DNA from: Acidobacteriaceae bacterium
Lineage (GTDB): Bacteria > Acidobacteriota > Terriglobia > Terriglobales > Acidobacteriaceae
Assembly (NCBI GenBank): GCA_003152695.1
Contig: PMAT01000040.1
Location: 1,806 to 35,534, forward strand
DNA: 33,729 bases
Direction of reading: 5' to 3'
Shown here: piece after piece, positions 1 through 7,875 of the stretch
Layout: every line of letters begins with the position of its first letter
How positions within the stretch are numbered: position 1 is the first letter of the stretch
Notes under the pieces: generated by a model
Databases searched by the model: none
Seen by the model: only the letters and a program-made list of their open reading frames with translations
Told to the model about the DNA's origin: nothing
Program-made: the position numbers and the translations under genes

Positions 1-984
1 TGGATGACCTGGAAGTGCGCGGTGGTGAACATCCCGTTCGGCGGCGCCAAGGGCGGCATCATCTGCGATCCCAAGAACATGTCGCGCGGCGAACTGGAGC
101 GCATGACCCGCCGCTACACCTCCGAGCTGATCGAGTTTATCGGCCCGGAGAAGGACGTTCCGGCCCCCGACGTCAACACCAACGAGCAGACCATGGCGTG
201 GATGATGGACACCTACTCCATGCACATGCGCCAGACGGTGACAGCCGTCGTCACCGGCAAGCCGCTGAACATGGGCGGCTCGCGGGGGCGCCGTGAAGCC
301 ACCGGCCGTGGCGTGATGATCATTTGCGACGAATCCATCAAGAAGAACAATATGACGCGCGAGAACAGTCGCGTGATCATCCAGGGCTTTGGCAATGTCG
401 GCTCCAACGCCGCGGTCCTCATGCATCAGGCGGGATACAAGGTGGTCGGCATCGGCGAATGGGATGGCGGCCTGTACAACAGCCAAGGCATCGACATTGC
501 GGCGCTGTGGGAATATCGCCAGAAGGAAGGCACCATCCACGGCTTCAAGGGCGCCGAGCGCGCGGGCACGGAAGAGCTGCTGATCACAGATTGCGAAATC
601 CTGATTCCGGCGGCCACGGAGAACGTCATCAACTCGGGCAATGCCCACAAGGTGAAGGCGAAGATCCTGGTCGAAGGCGCCAATGGACCCACGACGGCCG
701 CCGCCGATGACATCCTGGGCGATAAGCATGTCTTCGTGATGCCCGACATTCTGGCCAATGCCGGCGGCGTCACGGCATCGTATTTCGAGTGGGTGCAGGA
801 CCGCCAGGGCTACTTCTGGAAAGAGTCGGTGGTCAACTCGCAGTTGGAAGACATCATGGTTTCGTCGTTCGAGGACGTGGTCCGCTATGCCGAGGCCCAT
901 CACGTAAACAACCGCATCGCGGCGTACATGCTGGCCATCGATCGTGTGGCCTACACCATCAAGCAGCGCGGGATCTACGCGTAA
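1..984 (+). CDS. gdhA: Glutamate dehydrogenase, 5' end cut by window edge
   Basis: Oxidative deamination/reductive amination between glutamate and 2-oxoglutarate, a cytoplasmic link between carbon and nitrogen metabolism. The reading frame is open from base 1, so the ATG at 4 is internal and the true start lies upstream. Near the visible N-terminus, [15 protein letters not shown] fits the Glu/Leu/Phe/Val dehydrogenase active-site pattern, including its catalytic lysine. DVPAPD follows, and then a Rossmann segment with [10 protein letters not shown] that binds the dinucleotide. The C-terminal part ([13 protein letters not shown]) is typical of the glutamate members. About 326 residues are visible of a usual 410-450. 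The gene ends with TAA, followed by two palindromes and the convergent DUF2339 gene. Glutamate specificity rather than Leu/Phe/Val is inferred from overall resemblance. Confidence 0.93.
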   Translation, partial: WMTWKCAVVNIPFGGAKGGIICDPKNMSRGELERMTRRYTSELIEFIGPEKDVPAPDVNTNEQTMAWMMDTYSMHMRQTVTAVVTGKPLNMGGSRGRREATGRGVMIICDESIKKNNMTRENSRVIIQGFGNVGSNAAVLMHQAGYKVVGIGEWDGGLYNSQGIDIAALWEYRQKEGTIHGFKGAERAGTEELLITDCEILIPAATENVINSGNAHKVKAKILVEGANGPTTAAADDILGDKHVFVMPDILANAGGVTASYFEWVQDRQGYFWKESVVNSQLEDIMVSSFEDVVRYAEAHHVNNRIAAYMLAIDRVAYTIKQRGIYA

Positions 985-997
985 GAAGTGGTCCCTC

Positions 998-1013
998 ACC
1001 GACTGAAGTCGGT
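998..1013. repeat. Perfect palindrome with TGAA loop
   Basis: ACCGAC-TGAA-GTCGGT, a 6-bp perfect stem with a TGAA tetraloop, 13 bp after the gdhA stop. It shares its loop with the larger palindrome at 1044-1063, suggesting one family of small intergenic palindromes (REP-like). It could also contribute to transcript-end stability. Confidence 0.5.
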
Positions 1014-1043
1014 TCGGATGACAAAAATGAAGGGGCTTACAAC

Positions 1044-1063
1044 GGCGCACCTGAAGGTGCGCC
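1044..1063. terminator. 8-bp hairpin between convergent genes, possible bidirectional terminator
   Basis: GGCGCACC-TGAA-GGTGCGCC is a perfect 8-bp stem with a TGAA loop. It can be extended by an outer AAGGGG/CCCCTT pairing across an unpaired bulge. It sits between the stops of gdhA and the convergent DUF2339 gene, where a shared terminator is expected. No T-run follows on either strand, so Rho-independent termination is uncertain. It may simply be a REP-like palindrome. Confidence 0.45.
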
Positions 1064-1078
1064 CCTTCGTTGGATCCA

Positions 1079-2932
1079 CTACGCGGCGCTTTTCATCCGG
1101 CTGCGCTGATAGAAGAACGACACGGCCAGCAGGATCGCGCCCAAGACGATGAACGCAGCGATGCGGAAGCCGCGCTCCAGCGTGCTGATGTCCACCAGAA
1201 ACACCTTGAGCACCGTCATCGCCAGCAGAACGATGGCTTGCCAGCGCAGGAATGCCGAGCGTTTCCAGAAGCCGACGAGCATCAAGCCGCTGCCGTAGAT
1301 CATCCATACCGCGGAATAGGCAAAGTCGCGCACCGTCATGATGCTGTGCCGCTCCTGGAACGAGTACGCCGTCGCCAGTTGCTGCTCGAAGTACCCCATC
1401 ACCTCGAAGTGCAGGGCCAGCAGCGCCAGCACATTCACGCCGATGATGGCTGCTCCAGCCCACTGGCGATTGTCGGCGCCACCTTCGTTAGTGACGAAAT
1501 AAGCCAGCAAAGCCAGCGCGCCAATCGCCAGCAGGTAGAGGCCAAATCGCGGATTGATCAGCAGCGGCTCGTGGCTGAACGAGTCCACCATAATCAAGCG
1601 GAAGATACCGAGCAGAAATGCGCCCGTGCCGAGAATGCGCAGCAGCCTACGTCGGCTGCGATGCGCTGCCCAGAACAGCGCTCCGCCTTCGACGATCCAG
1701 CCCAGCGTGTTCCCGTAACTCTCCAGCTTGATCGGAATGGCTATGGTAAGAAAGCCGACACCCAGGGCAAGATATAACGGTCCGAATAGTGGGTGGGCGC
1801 TTCCCTCACGCTTTTGCAACGCCTGGGTGAGGACGAAGAACAGGGCCGCAACCGCCACCGTGAGCCAGGCCAGTTCCAAGCGGTAGTGCGCGTACAGCAT
1901 CGAGTAGGTGGCTGCGAAATAGCAAGTGGCGCTGAACAGCACCAGCGCCACTAGAACGTTCGGGTACCGCTCCAGGGCGGACTTGCGTCCCAGAAAGGGC
2001 GCTGCTGCGTACAACAGAAAGAAGAAGCTGGCGAAGGCCAACGTCGTGGCAAGCTGTTCCTTAGTGTAGTAACTGGATGCCCATGCTGCGAAGAGCAAAG
2101 CCGTGCCGACAGAGCTGGCCAACAGCAGCCGTTGCCAGCCGCGCACCGCGACCACCCACACGATGCCAAGGTCAAGCAGCGCCACATAAGAAAGCAGCGC
2201 GACCTCATGATTTTGATTGGTCGAGACCAGCACCGGAGTTAGAAATCCGCCTACCAGCGCGAAGGCGGCCAGCAACTCGGAATTCTGGGTGAGCGACATG
2301 GCGACTGAGCCCGCGGTGACCAATATCATGGCGAAGAATGCCACCGGCGCGGACACCAAGTGATAGAACTGGAAAGCGGCCCATAACGACAAGTACAGCG
2401 CGCCGATGCCAATGGCCTTTAGCGAGTAGGCGAACGCCAGGAAGGCACGCGCGCGAAAGCGTTCGCTCCACAGGATTAGTCCGATACCTGCGACTAACCC
2501 GATAGCAACGCGAGCGCCCGGCCCGATCCAATCGTTTTCGATGGCGAGCTTCAGGAAGTAAGACAGGCCAACCAGCACGGCTACGATGCCGATGCGGTTC
2601 AGCCATTGGCCGCCAATGCGGGTCTCCAGCGAGACTTCGGTTTGCGGTGAGCCGGTTTTCGGCGAGGGAGATGGAATCTGCGGAATCCGCTGCGGCTCGC
2701 GGAGATCAGGCGGCATCGCCGGTTCGCGAGAGTCGCTTGGCGTGAGCGGAGCCGCGACAAGCGGCGGTTCTGGCGGCGCGGGTCCCACAGGCGCGGTCGC
2801 GATTTTTCCCGCGCTCGGCTCGACGGCAATACTGGTCCGCAGCAGTTGCTCCAGGCGATAGACCCTGCGCGTCAGCGCCGCCATCTGCTGCATCAATTGT
2901 TGGAGTTCGTCGGATTGCCTGGAATCCGTCAC
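1079..2932 (-). CDS. DUF2339 multi-pass membrane protein
   Basis: Large polytopic inner-membrane protein of unknown function, about 617 residues. The N-terminus is a short predicted coiled coil (DELQQLMQQMAALTRRV) followed by a Pro/Ala-rich linker of about 70 residues. The rest is a long series of hydrophobic segments, roughly 15 or more, running almost to the C-terminus. This layout (coiled coil, linker, many helices) is characteristic of DUF2339. I chose the GTG at 2932 because the protein then begins VTDSRQSDELQQ. A TTG at 2974 would add 14 residues that do not look like a family N-terminus. No clear ribosome-binding site supports either. The gene is convergent with gdhA and monocistronic as far as seen. 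Confidence 0.85.
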   Translation of the reverse strand: MTDSRQSDELQQLMQQMAALTRRVYRLEQLLRTSIAVEPSAGKIATAPVGPAPPEPPLVAAPLTPSDSREPAMPPDLREPQRIPQIPSPSPKTGSPQTEVSLETRIGGQWLNRIGIVAVLVGLSYFLKLAIENDWIGPGARVAIGLVAGIGLILWSERFRARAFLAFAYSLKAIGIGALYLSLWAAFQFYHLVSAPVAFFAMILVTAGSVAMSLTQNSELLAAFALVGGFLTPVLVSTNQNHEVALLSYVALLDLGIVWVVAVRGWQRLLLASSVGTALLFAAWASSYYTKEQLATTLAFASFFFLLYAAAPFLGRKSALERYPNVLVALVLFSATCYFAATYSMLYAHYRLELAWLTVAVAALFFVLTQALQKREGSAHPLFGPLYLALGVGFLTIAIPIKLESYGNTLGWIVEGGALFWAAHRSRRRLLRILGTGAFLLGIFRLIMVDSFSHEPLLINPRFGLYLLAIGALALLAYFVTNEGGADNRQWAGAAIIGVNVLALLALHFEVMGYFEQQLATAYSFQERHSIMTVRDFAYSAVWMIYGSGLMLVGFWKRSAFLRWQAIVLLAMTVLKVFLVDISTLERGFRIAAFIVLGAILLAVSFFYQRSRMKSAA

Positions 2933-3157
2933 GTTGCGGCACCAATGACTGCGCTTACCATACGCGAAAGTCAAAACCGGGGCAAAGTGTGGATCGATCG
3001 GCGCTGCACCATTGCTGCGGCCCTCCTCGGACGGCTCTATCGCTGCCTAAGTAAGCGCTCGCCTTAGATTCCCGGCTTGGCACGTGCGCCCATTCATAGG
3101 CTCTCCGCTGGAAAATCCTTTTTGGCGCCGACTCGCTGATTTTGGAGGCGTTTTTGC

Positions 3158-3186
3158 TTGACCGATTGCGCAGCTTTCCCTATGCT
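3158..3186 (+). promoter_or_regulatory. Candidate sigma70-type promoter far upstream of tetR
   Basis: TTGACC, a 17-bp spacer and TATGCT on the plus strand. The predicted transcript start, near 3193, is about 285 bp before the next gene. The transcript would therefore have a long leader or be a separate small RNA. Sequence match only. Confidence 0.3.
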
Positions 3187-3425
3187 ACGGGCGTCGAGCA
3201 GAGCCATCGCTCGGCAGCAAATACACTCGGGCGGAGCAAGTATGCGCTTGCTCTCGTCTGTTTCATTCGCTGGGGAGCGGCGAAGTCCCCGGGTCTCGAG
3301 TGGAATAAAAATGTTGGCGAAGTCACTCCTTGCCGTACCTCGCCGGACTGTGGAAAACACCTCATCTAACTGAGGATGGCAGAGCCTTGCCCACTCTATA
3401 AGGTCAAGCCGACTAGTTCCCCCAA

Positions 3426-3454
3426 TTGAAAGCCACCCACCCTACATTTCAATA
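3426..3454 (+). promoter_or_regulatory. Candidate promoter of the TetR-family gene
   Basis: TTGAAA, a 17-bp spacer and TCAATA, ending 23 bp before the GTG start at 3478. A purine-rich stretch (GAGGATAAGAAG) lies between and could serve as the ribosome-binding site. The -35 is good and the -10 moderate. Confidence 0.4.
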
Positions 3455-3477
3455 CACAGCTAGAGGATAAGAAGATT

Positions 3478-4116
3478 GTGAAAAAAACAGCGGGAAGAAG
3501 TGTCACCGAAGTGCGTATCATTGAGGCCGCGGTTCAGCTCTTCTCCCGCCAGGGGTACAAGGGTACCAGCACGCGGGAGATTGCCCACCTGGCCGCGGTG
3601 AATGAAGCCACCCTGTTCCGCTGTTTCGTTCGCAAAGCCGACCTGTTCTGGGTGGCGGCCGAATCTCGGCTGAACCGGCTGAAGCTGGGACGGGAGCTGC
3701 AACAGGGCCTGGCGAGTGACTTGGATCCAGCCATCGTGGTTCCCATGCTGGTGACCTTCGTGGTGGAGAATATGTCACAGCATCCCGAGTTGATGCGGCT
3801 GTTGTATGTCGCCGGCTTTGAACTGCCGGGAGGAGCGGACCGGATGTTCCGCGAGCATCTGGGCCCGATCTTCGACGCGGTGAATGCCTACTTCGGCAGG
3901 TGTGCGGCGCGCGGCGTAATCTGCAATCTGGAACCCACGATCGCCACGCTGGGACTGGCAGGCGCGGTGAGCGCTCACCAAAATCTGCACCACCTCTTTA
4001 CCGGGCGCGACTTGCCGTGGGATGCTCGCGATGCGGCCCCAGCCTACGCTCAGTTCTGGCTGAACGCGCTTCGCCAGCCGGCCCCGACGCGGGAGGTTGT
4101 TAATAGTAGTGACTAG
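3478..4116 (+). CDS. TetR/AcrR-family transcriptional regulator
   Basis: Cytoplasmic DNA-binding regulator of 212 residues, the normal length for the family. The N-terminal HTH (about residues 10-58) shows the expected pattern: IIEAAVQLFSRQGYKGTSTR, then a recognition region ending ATLFRCFVRKADLF. The remaining helical part is the ligand-binding/dimerisation domain, whose ligand cannot be read. The start is GTG, preceded by GAGG and AAGAAG. It lies 107 bp upstream of the exopolysaccharide export gene in the same direction, with two inverted repeats in between. Control of that operon is therefore a reasonable inference but not shown. Confidence 0.88.
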   Translation: MKKTAGRSVTEVRIIEAAVQLFSRQGYKGTSTREIAHLAAVNEATLFRCFVRKADLFWVAAESRLNRLKLGRELQQGLASDLDPAIVVPMLVTFVVENMSQHPELMRLLYVAGFELPGGADRMFREHLGPIFDAVNAYFGRCAARGVICNLEPTIATLGLAGAVSAHQNLHHLFTGRDLPWDARDAAPAYAQFWLNALRQPAPTREVVNSSD

Positions 4117-4173
4117 ATTGCCGCAAGATTGCGCGCTCCGAGCGGAAATTTCTCGGACTGCTTGTTTGCCTCG

Positions 4174-4208
4174 TCCAGTACCACTTTGTACCGGACCCAA
4201 CTTGGGTC
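4174..4208. promoter_or_regulatory. Two adjacent dyads, candidate operator before the exopolysaccharide operon
   Basis: Positions 4174-4195 form an imperfect dyad with seven paired positions on each side, one mismatch and a 6-nt centre. Positions 4194-4208 read GACCCAACTTGGGTC, a perfect 15-bp palindrome. Both lie between the TetR-family gene and the SLBB gene, ending just before the GGGGAG ribosome-binding site at 4211. This placement suits repressor binding. An mRNA hairpin next to the ribosome site is the alternative. Confidence 0.4.
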
Positions 4209-4223
4209 TTGGGGAGATCGAGA

Positions 4224-6563
4224 TTGAAAGTTCTTCTGAAAGTGAATGCAGATTTGCGAAACCGCTGGAAGCTTCTTGCCGCGATGATGACGCTGGTGCT
4301 GTTGGCAGTGGTGATGGCGGCTGCGCCGGGCGCCATCGCGCAGGACCGAACTAACCCGTCCGCGAGTCAGACGTCACCGCCGGCCCAGATGCCAGCGGAA
4401 GGACAACCGCCGCTCTGCACGTTGACCAATCCGTGCCCGCCCAGCATCGTGCTGGATGACACCAAGGCTGCGCCACCTGCGAATCCGCCCAATGAGACAG
4501 CGCCTAAGGCGATGCCGCCCGCGCTCTGGAATCTCCCCAAAGTGGTCGAGCTCACCGACTTTCAGCAGATGGTGCTTGCTTCTCTGGGCAAATCGCTGCC
4601 CATCTACGGGTTGAGCCTGTTTGAGATCGTGCCCAGCACGTTCGCTCCCGTGGATCGCGTCCCGGTCACGGCGGATTACGTCATCGGTCCCGGCGACGAG
4701 CTGTTGATTCGGGCCTGGGGACAGATCGACCTGGACGTCCACACCCGCGTTGACCGCAATGGCAGCATCTTCGTCCCCAAAGTTGGAAACCTAAATGTTG
4801 CCGGCCTGAAGTACGCCCAGGTCGAGGAGTTTCTCAAGTCGCATATCGGGCGCATCTACCAGAATTTCGATCTGAACGTGAGTATGGGCGAGCTGCGCTC
4901 GATTGACGTCTTCGTGGTCGGCCAGGCGCGGCGTCCGGGCCGCTATACGGTCAGTTCCTTGAGCACGCTGGCCAATGCAATCTTCGCCTCCGGCGGACCG
5001 TCGCCCACCGGCTCCATGCGCCACATCCAGCTCAAGCGCGGGACTACGGTCATCACCGATTTCGACCTCTACGATTTGCTGCTCAATGGCGACAAGAGCA
5101 AAGATGTCATTCTGTTGCCGGAAGATGTGATCTACGTGGCTCCCATCGGGCCGCAGATTGCCATGGGTGGACAGGTCAATGTGCCCGCCATTTATGAGCT
5201 CAAAGGCGGGACCGACTTAGCGGAAGCTCTGCGCCTGGCCGGCGGGCTGTCCACCACCGCCTCTGGCGGCAAAGTCTTTGTGGAACATATTCAGGACCGC
5301 CAGATGCACACTGTGGAGCAAGTAAGTTTGGACGCCGCTGGCTTGGCCCATCCCATCCAGGATGGCGATGTGGTGAATGTCACCCTGGTGTCGCCGCGCT
5401 TTGAAAATTCCGTGACCTTGCGCGGTAACGTCGCCCAACCCGGCCGCTATCCCTGGCATGAAGGCATGCGAATCAGCGACTTGATTCCCAACCGCGAGTT
5501 TCTGATTACCCCGGAATACTGGAAGCAGCAGAATGCTGTGGCCCTGCAGGCGCAGGAAAGTAAAGGCCGGGTAAGCAGCGCCACCAACGAGGTCAGGCGC
5601 AATGCCCCGGAGATCAACTGGGATTATGCGGTGGTGCAGCGCATGAGCGCGCAAGACCTTTCCACGCAGCTTTTGCCCTTTAACCTTGGCAAGGCCATTC
5701 TGAACCACGACGATGCCAGCAATCTGGTGCTCCAACCCACTGACATCGTCACTGTTTTCTCCCAGGCCGATCTGCGCGTCCCCGAAAACAAACAGACCAA
5801 GCTGGTCAGACTGGATGGGGAGTTTGAAGCCGCCGGGATCTACCGGGCGCAGCCGGGCCAGAGGCTTCGCGATCTGGTGATGCAGGCGGGAGGACTTACC
5901 CCCTCGGCCTATCTTTATGGGGCCGAGTTCACCCGGGAGTCGTCGCGCGTCGAACAACAGGAACGGCTGGACATGATGATTGCCCAGACCGAGCAACAAG
6001 TGGCGCGGCAGACGGCGCAGATGGCACAGAGTGCCAGGACCTCCGATGAGGTGACTGCCGCCAGGGCCGTCCTGGAGACGCAACGCGCCAGTCTCGATAA
6101 GCTTCGCCAACTGCGGGCCGACGGCCGCATCGTCTTGAACCTCCACCCCAACGACCAGACCGTGGACGCAATTCCGGACATCACGCTGGAGGACGGCGAT
6201 CAGTTTTTTGTGCCCAGCCGTCCCATCGTGGTGAATGTCGTGGGCGATGTGTACAACCAGGGGTCCTTCATCCAGCAACCGGGCAAGACGGTGGCGACGT
6301 ATTTGCGCAGCGCCGGAGGTCCCACGCGGGATGCGGACAAGGGCAGGATCTTCGTGGTCCGGGCCAACGGAGCGGTGGTCAGCAAAGATGCCGCTTCGCA
6401 CTTCTGGTCGGGAGGGTTTGAGAGCATGGTGCTGATGCCCGGCGATAGCATCGTGGTCCCTGAGCAGACCAACAAAGGCAGCCTGCTGCGCGGGATCAAG
6501 GACTGGTCGCAGATCCTGGGGAACTTGGGATTGGCCGCGGCGGCGATCAACGTGCTGAAGTGA
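4224..6563 (+). CDS. SLBB-domain polysaccharide export protein (Wza-like)
   Basis: Predicted outer-membrane/periplasmic export channel for exopolysaccharide. I place the start at the TTG at 4224, because GGGGAG at 4211-4216 is spaced 7 bp from it. A TTG at 4209 would lack a site. The N-terminus has a signal peptide (hydrophobic core ending APGAIAQ) with no lipobox cysteine, unlike classical lipidated Wza. After a Pro-rich linker comes a Poly_export domain (YVIGPGDELLIRAWG), then several SLBB-type repeats marked by G-x-V-x-x-P-G-x-Y variants such as VVGQARRPGRYTV and LRGNVAQPGRYPW. A Gln/Ala-rich helical insert (about residues 585-635) and a final SLBB repeat follow. The C-terminus is a short amphipathic helix. 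At about 779 residues it is roughly twice Wza, consistent with the long multi-SLBB forms. It is the first gene of the 4224-14008 run. Confidence 0.92.
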   Translation: MKVLLKVNADLRNRWKLLAAMMTLVLLAVVMAAAPGAIAQDRTNPSASQTSPPAQMPAEGQPPLCTLTNPCPPSIVLDDTKAAPPANPPNETAPKAMPPALWNLPKVVELTDFQQMVLASLGKSLPIYGLSLFEIVPSTFAPVDRVPVTADYVIGPGDELLIRAWGQIDLDVHTRVDRNGSIFVPKVGNLNVAGLKYAQVEEFLKSHIGRIYQNFDLNVSMGELRSIDVFVVGQARRPGRYTVSSLSTLANAIFASGGPSPTGSMRHIQLKRGTTVITDFDLYDLLLNGDKSKDVILLPEDVIYVAPIGPQIAMGGQVNVPAIYELKGGTDLAEALRLAGGLSTTASGGKVFVEHIQDRQMHTVEQVSLDAAGLAHPIQDGDVVNVTLVSPRFENSVTLRGNVAQPGRYPWHEGMRISDLIPNREFLITPEYWKQQNAVALQAQESKGRVSSATNEVRRNAPEINWDYAVVQRMSAQDLSTQLLPFNLGKAILNHDDASNLVLQPTDIVTVFSQADLRVPENKQTKLVRLDGEFEAAGIYRAQPGQRLRDLVMQAGGLTPSAYLYGAEFTRESSRVEQQERLDMMIAQTEQQVARQTAQMAQSARTSDEVTAARAVLETQRASLDKLRQLRADGRIVLNLHPNDQTVDAIPDITLEDGDQFFVPSRPIVVNVVGDVYNQGSFIQQPGKTVATYLRSAGGPTRDADKGRIFVVRANGAVVSKDAASHFWSGGFESMVLMPGDSIVVPEQTNKGSLLRGIKDWSQILGNLGLAAAAINVLK

Positions 6564-6597
6564 TAGCTCAATTCGTCTCCAAGCGGAGTTGGTACTT

Positions 6598-7875
6598 ATG
6601 ATGGAAAGCTCGAGAGTATCGGAAGCGCCTACCCCCAGCGGCGCCGGTGTGTACGACCGCGACGTCATCTCGAACCTGCCGCCTGCCGGTGCGGGCCCGG
6701 CAGAAGTCGATGCCATTGCCGTGTTGCAGGTGCTTGCCAACCACAAAATGCGCATCTTGAAGGTGACGCTGGCGGCTGCGTTGCTGGCCCTCATCTTTGC
6801 CCTGCTGCTTCCCAAAATGTACACGGCCACCACTACGGTTTTGCCACCGCAGCAAAATCAATCGAGCGCGATTGCCATGCTGGGGCAGCTCGGGGCAATT
6901 ACGGGGCTGGGTTCGACAGACCTGGGATTGAAGAACCCTGACGATCTGTTCGTGGCCATGCTGCAGAGCCGCACCATTGCCGACCGCCTCATCGACCGCT
7001 TTGATCTGCGCCGCGAGTACTCGGTCCAGCAGTATCAGGCCGCGCGTAAGACCCTGGAGAGCCGGAGCAAGATTGTTGCCGGAGATGAAGGGCTGATCTC
7101 CATCTCGGTTACCGACCGCGATCCCAAACGGGCCGCCGAGCTGGCCAATGCCTACGTGGATTTGCTGCATGAGCTGAACGGCAACCTGGCCATTACCGAA
7201 GCCGGCCAGCGGCGCGTGTTCTATCAGCAACAGCTCGACACCGAACGCGAAGGCCTCACCCAGGCGGAAGTGGCCTTGAAGCAGGTGGAAGAAAACAGCG
7301 GCCTGATCCAGCCCGACGCCCAAGGCCGGGCAATCGTTTCGGCGGTGGCCGACATGCGCGCGCAGGTGGCCATTCACGAGGTGCAACTGCAGTCCATGCG
7401 CGCCTACGCGACCGCCAGTAATCCCGACGTAATACGCGCCCAGCAGGAACTGGCCGGCTTACGAGCGCAATTGGCCAAGCTGGAGCGCAATACCGGCGAA
7501 GTCGGAAACGGCAACCTGCAAGTGCCCACCCGGCAACTGCCCGCCGTGGAATTGCAGTATCTCCGCCAGTTGCGGGACGTCAAATACCACGAGGCGCTCT
7601 ACGAGTTTCTCAGCAAGCAACTCGAGGCCTCCCGCATCGACGAAGCCAAAGATGCCATCCTGGTGCAAGTGGTGGACAAAGCCGTCATCCCGGAAAGGAA
7701 GTCGGCTCCCAAGAGGACCCTTATCGTGTTGGTGACGGCAATAATTGCCTTCTTCCTGTCTTGCCTGGGCGTGCTGTTGATGGAGGCGCTGAGGCGCAAG
7801 CAGGAAGATCCCAAGCAGGGTGCGCGGCTGGCGCAACTGCGACAGTCGCTGAAAGTTTCCTCGTGGAAATCGTGA
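6598..7875 (+). CDS. Wzz/GNVR-type chain-length determinant protein
   Basis: Inner-membrane polysaccharide co-polymerase that sets polymer length and contacts the export channel. It begins at ATG 6598, with CGGAG nine bases upstream. A cytoplasmic N-terminus of about 55 residues precedes the first membrane helix (LAAALLALIFALLLP). It is followed by the Wzz motif region (YTATTTVLPP). A long periplasmic coiled-coil region carries the GNVR-like part before the second helix near the C-terminus (LIVLVTAIIAFFLSCLGVLL). The protein ends about 35 residues later without a tyrosine-kinase domain, so any BY-kinase must be encoded elsewhere. It lies 34 bp after the export gene and overlaps the flippase start. 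Confidence 0.92.
   Translation: MMESSRVSEAPTPSGAGVYDRDVISNLPPAGAGPAEVDAIAVLQVLANHKMRILKVTLAAALLALIFALLLPKMYTATTTVLPPQQNQSSAIAMLGQLGAITGLGSTDLGLKNPDDLFVAMLQSRTIADRLIDRFDLRREYSVQQYQAARKTLESRSKIVAGDEGLISISVTDRDPKRAAELANAYVDLLHELNGNLAITEAGQRRVFYQQQLDTEREGLTQAEVALKQVEENSGLIQPDAQGRAIVSAVADMRAQVAIHEVQLQSMRAYATASNPDVIRAQQELAGLRAQLAKLERNTGEVGNGNLQVPTRQLPAVELQYLRQLRDVKYHEALYEFLSKQLEASRIDEAKDAILVQVVDKAVIPERKSAPKRTLIVLVTAIIAFFLSCLGVLLMEALRRKQEDPKQGARLAQLRQSLKVSSWKS

Larger units (their letters stand above)
2933..3477. other. Gene-free stretch upstream of the tetR-like gene
   Basis: About 545 bp between two divergently oriented genes. Short open frames exist on both strands, but none has a recognisable product or a good start signal. 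It holds two plus-strand sigma70-like promoter candidates (3158-3186 and 3426-3454), listed separately. I see no tRNA-like fold or long repeat. Confidence 0.5.

Noticed and set aside
4-984. ATG at 4 as the start of glutamate dehydrogenase
   Set aside because: The frame is open to base 1 and the protein already begins within the active-site domain, so the gene is truncated by the window.
1070-1777. 235-codon plus-strand frame
   Set aside because: Gln/Arg/His-rich shadow of the DUF2339 gene with no family features.
5217-6833. 538-codon minus-strand frame
   Set aside because: Antisense shadow of the SLBB and Wzz-like genes. Composition is low-complexity and it spans two real genes.
6568-7386. 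272-codon minus-strand frame
   Set aside because: Antisense to the clear Wzz-like gene, with no domain.
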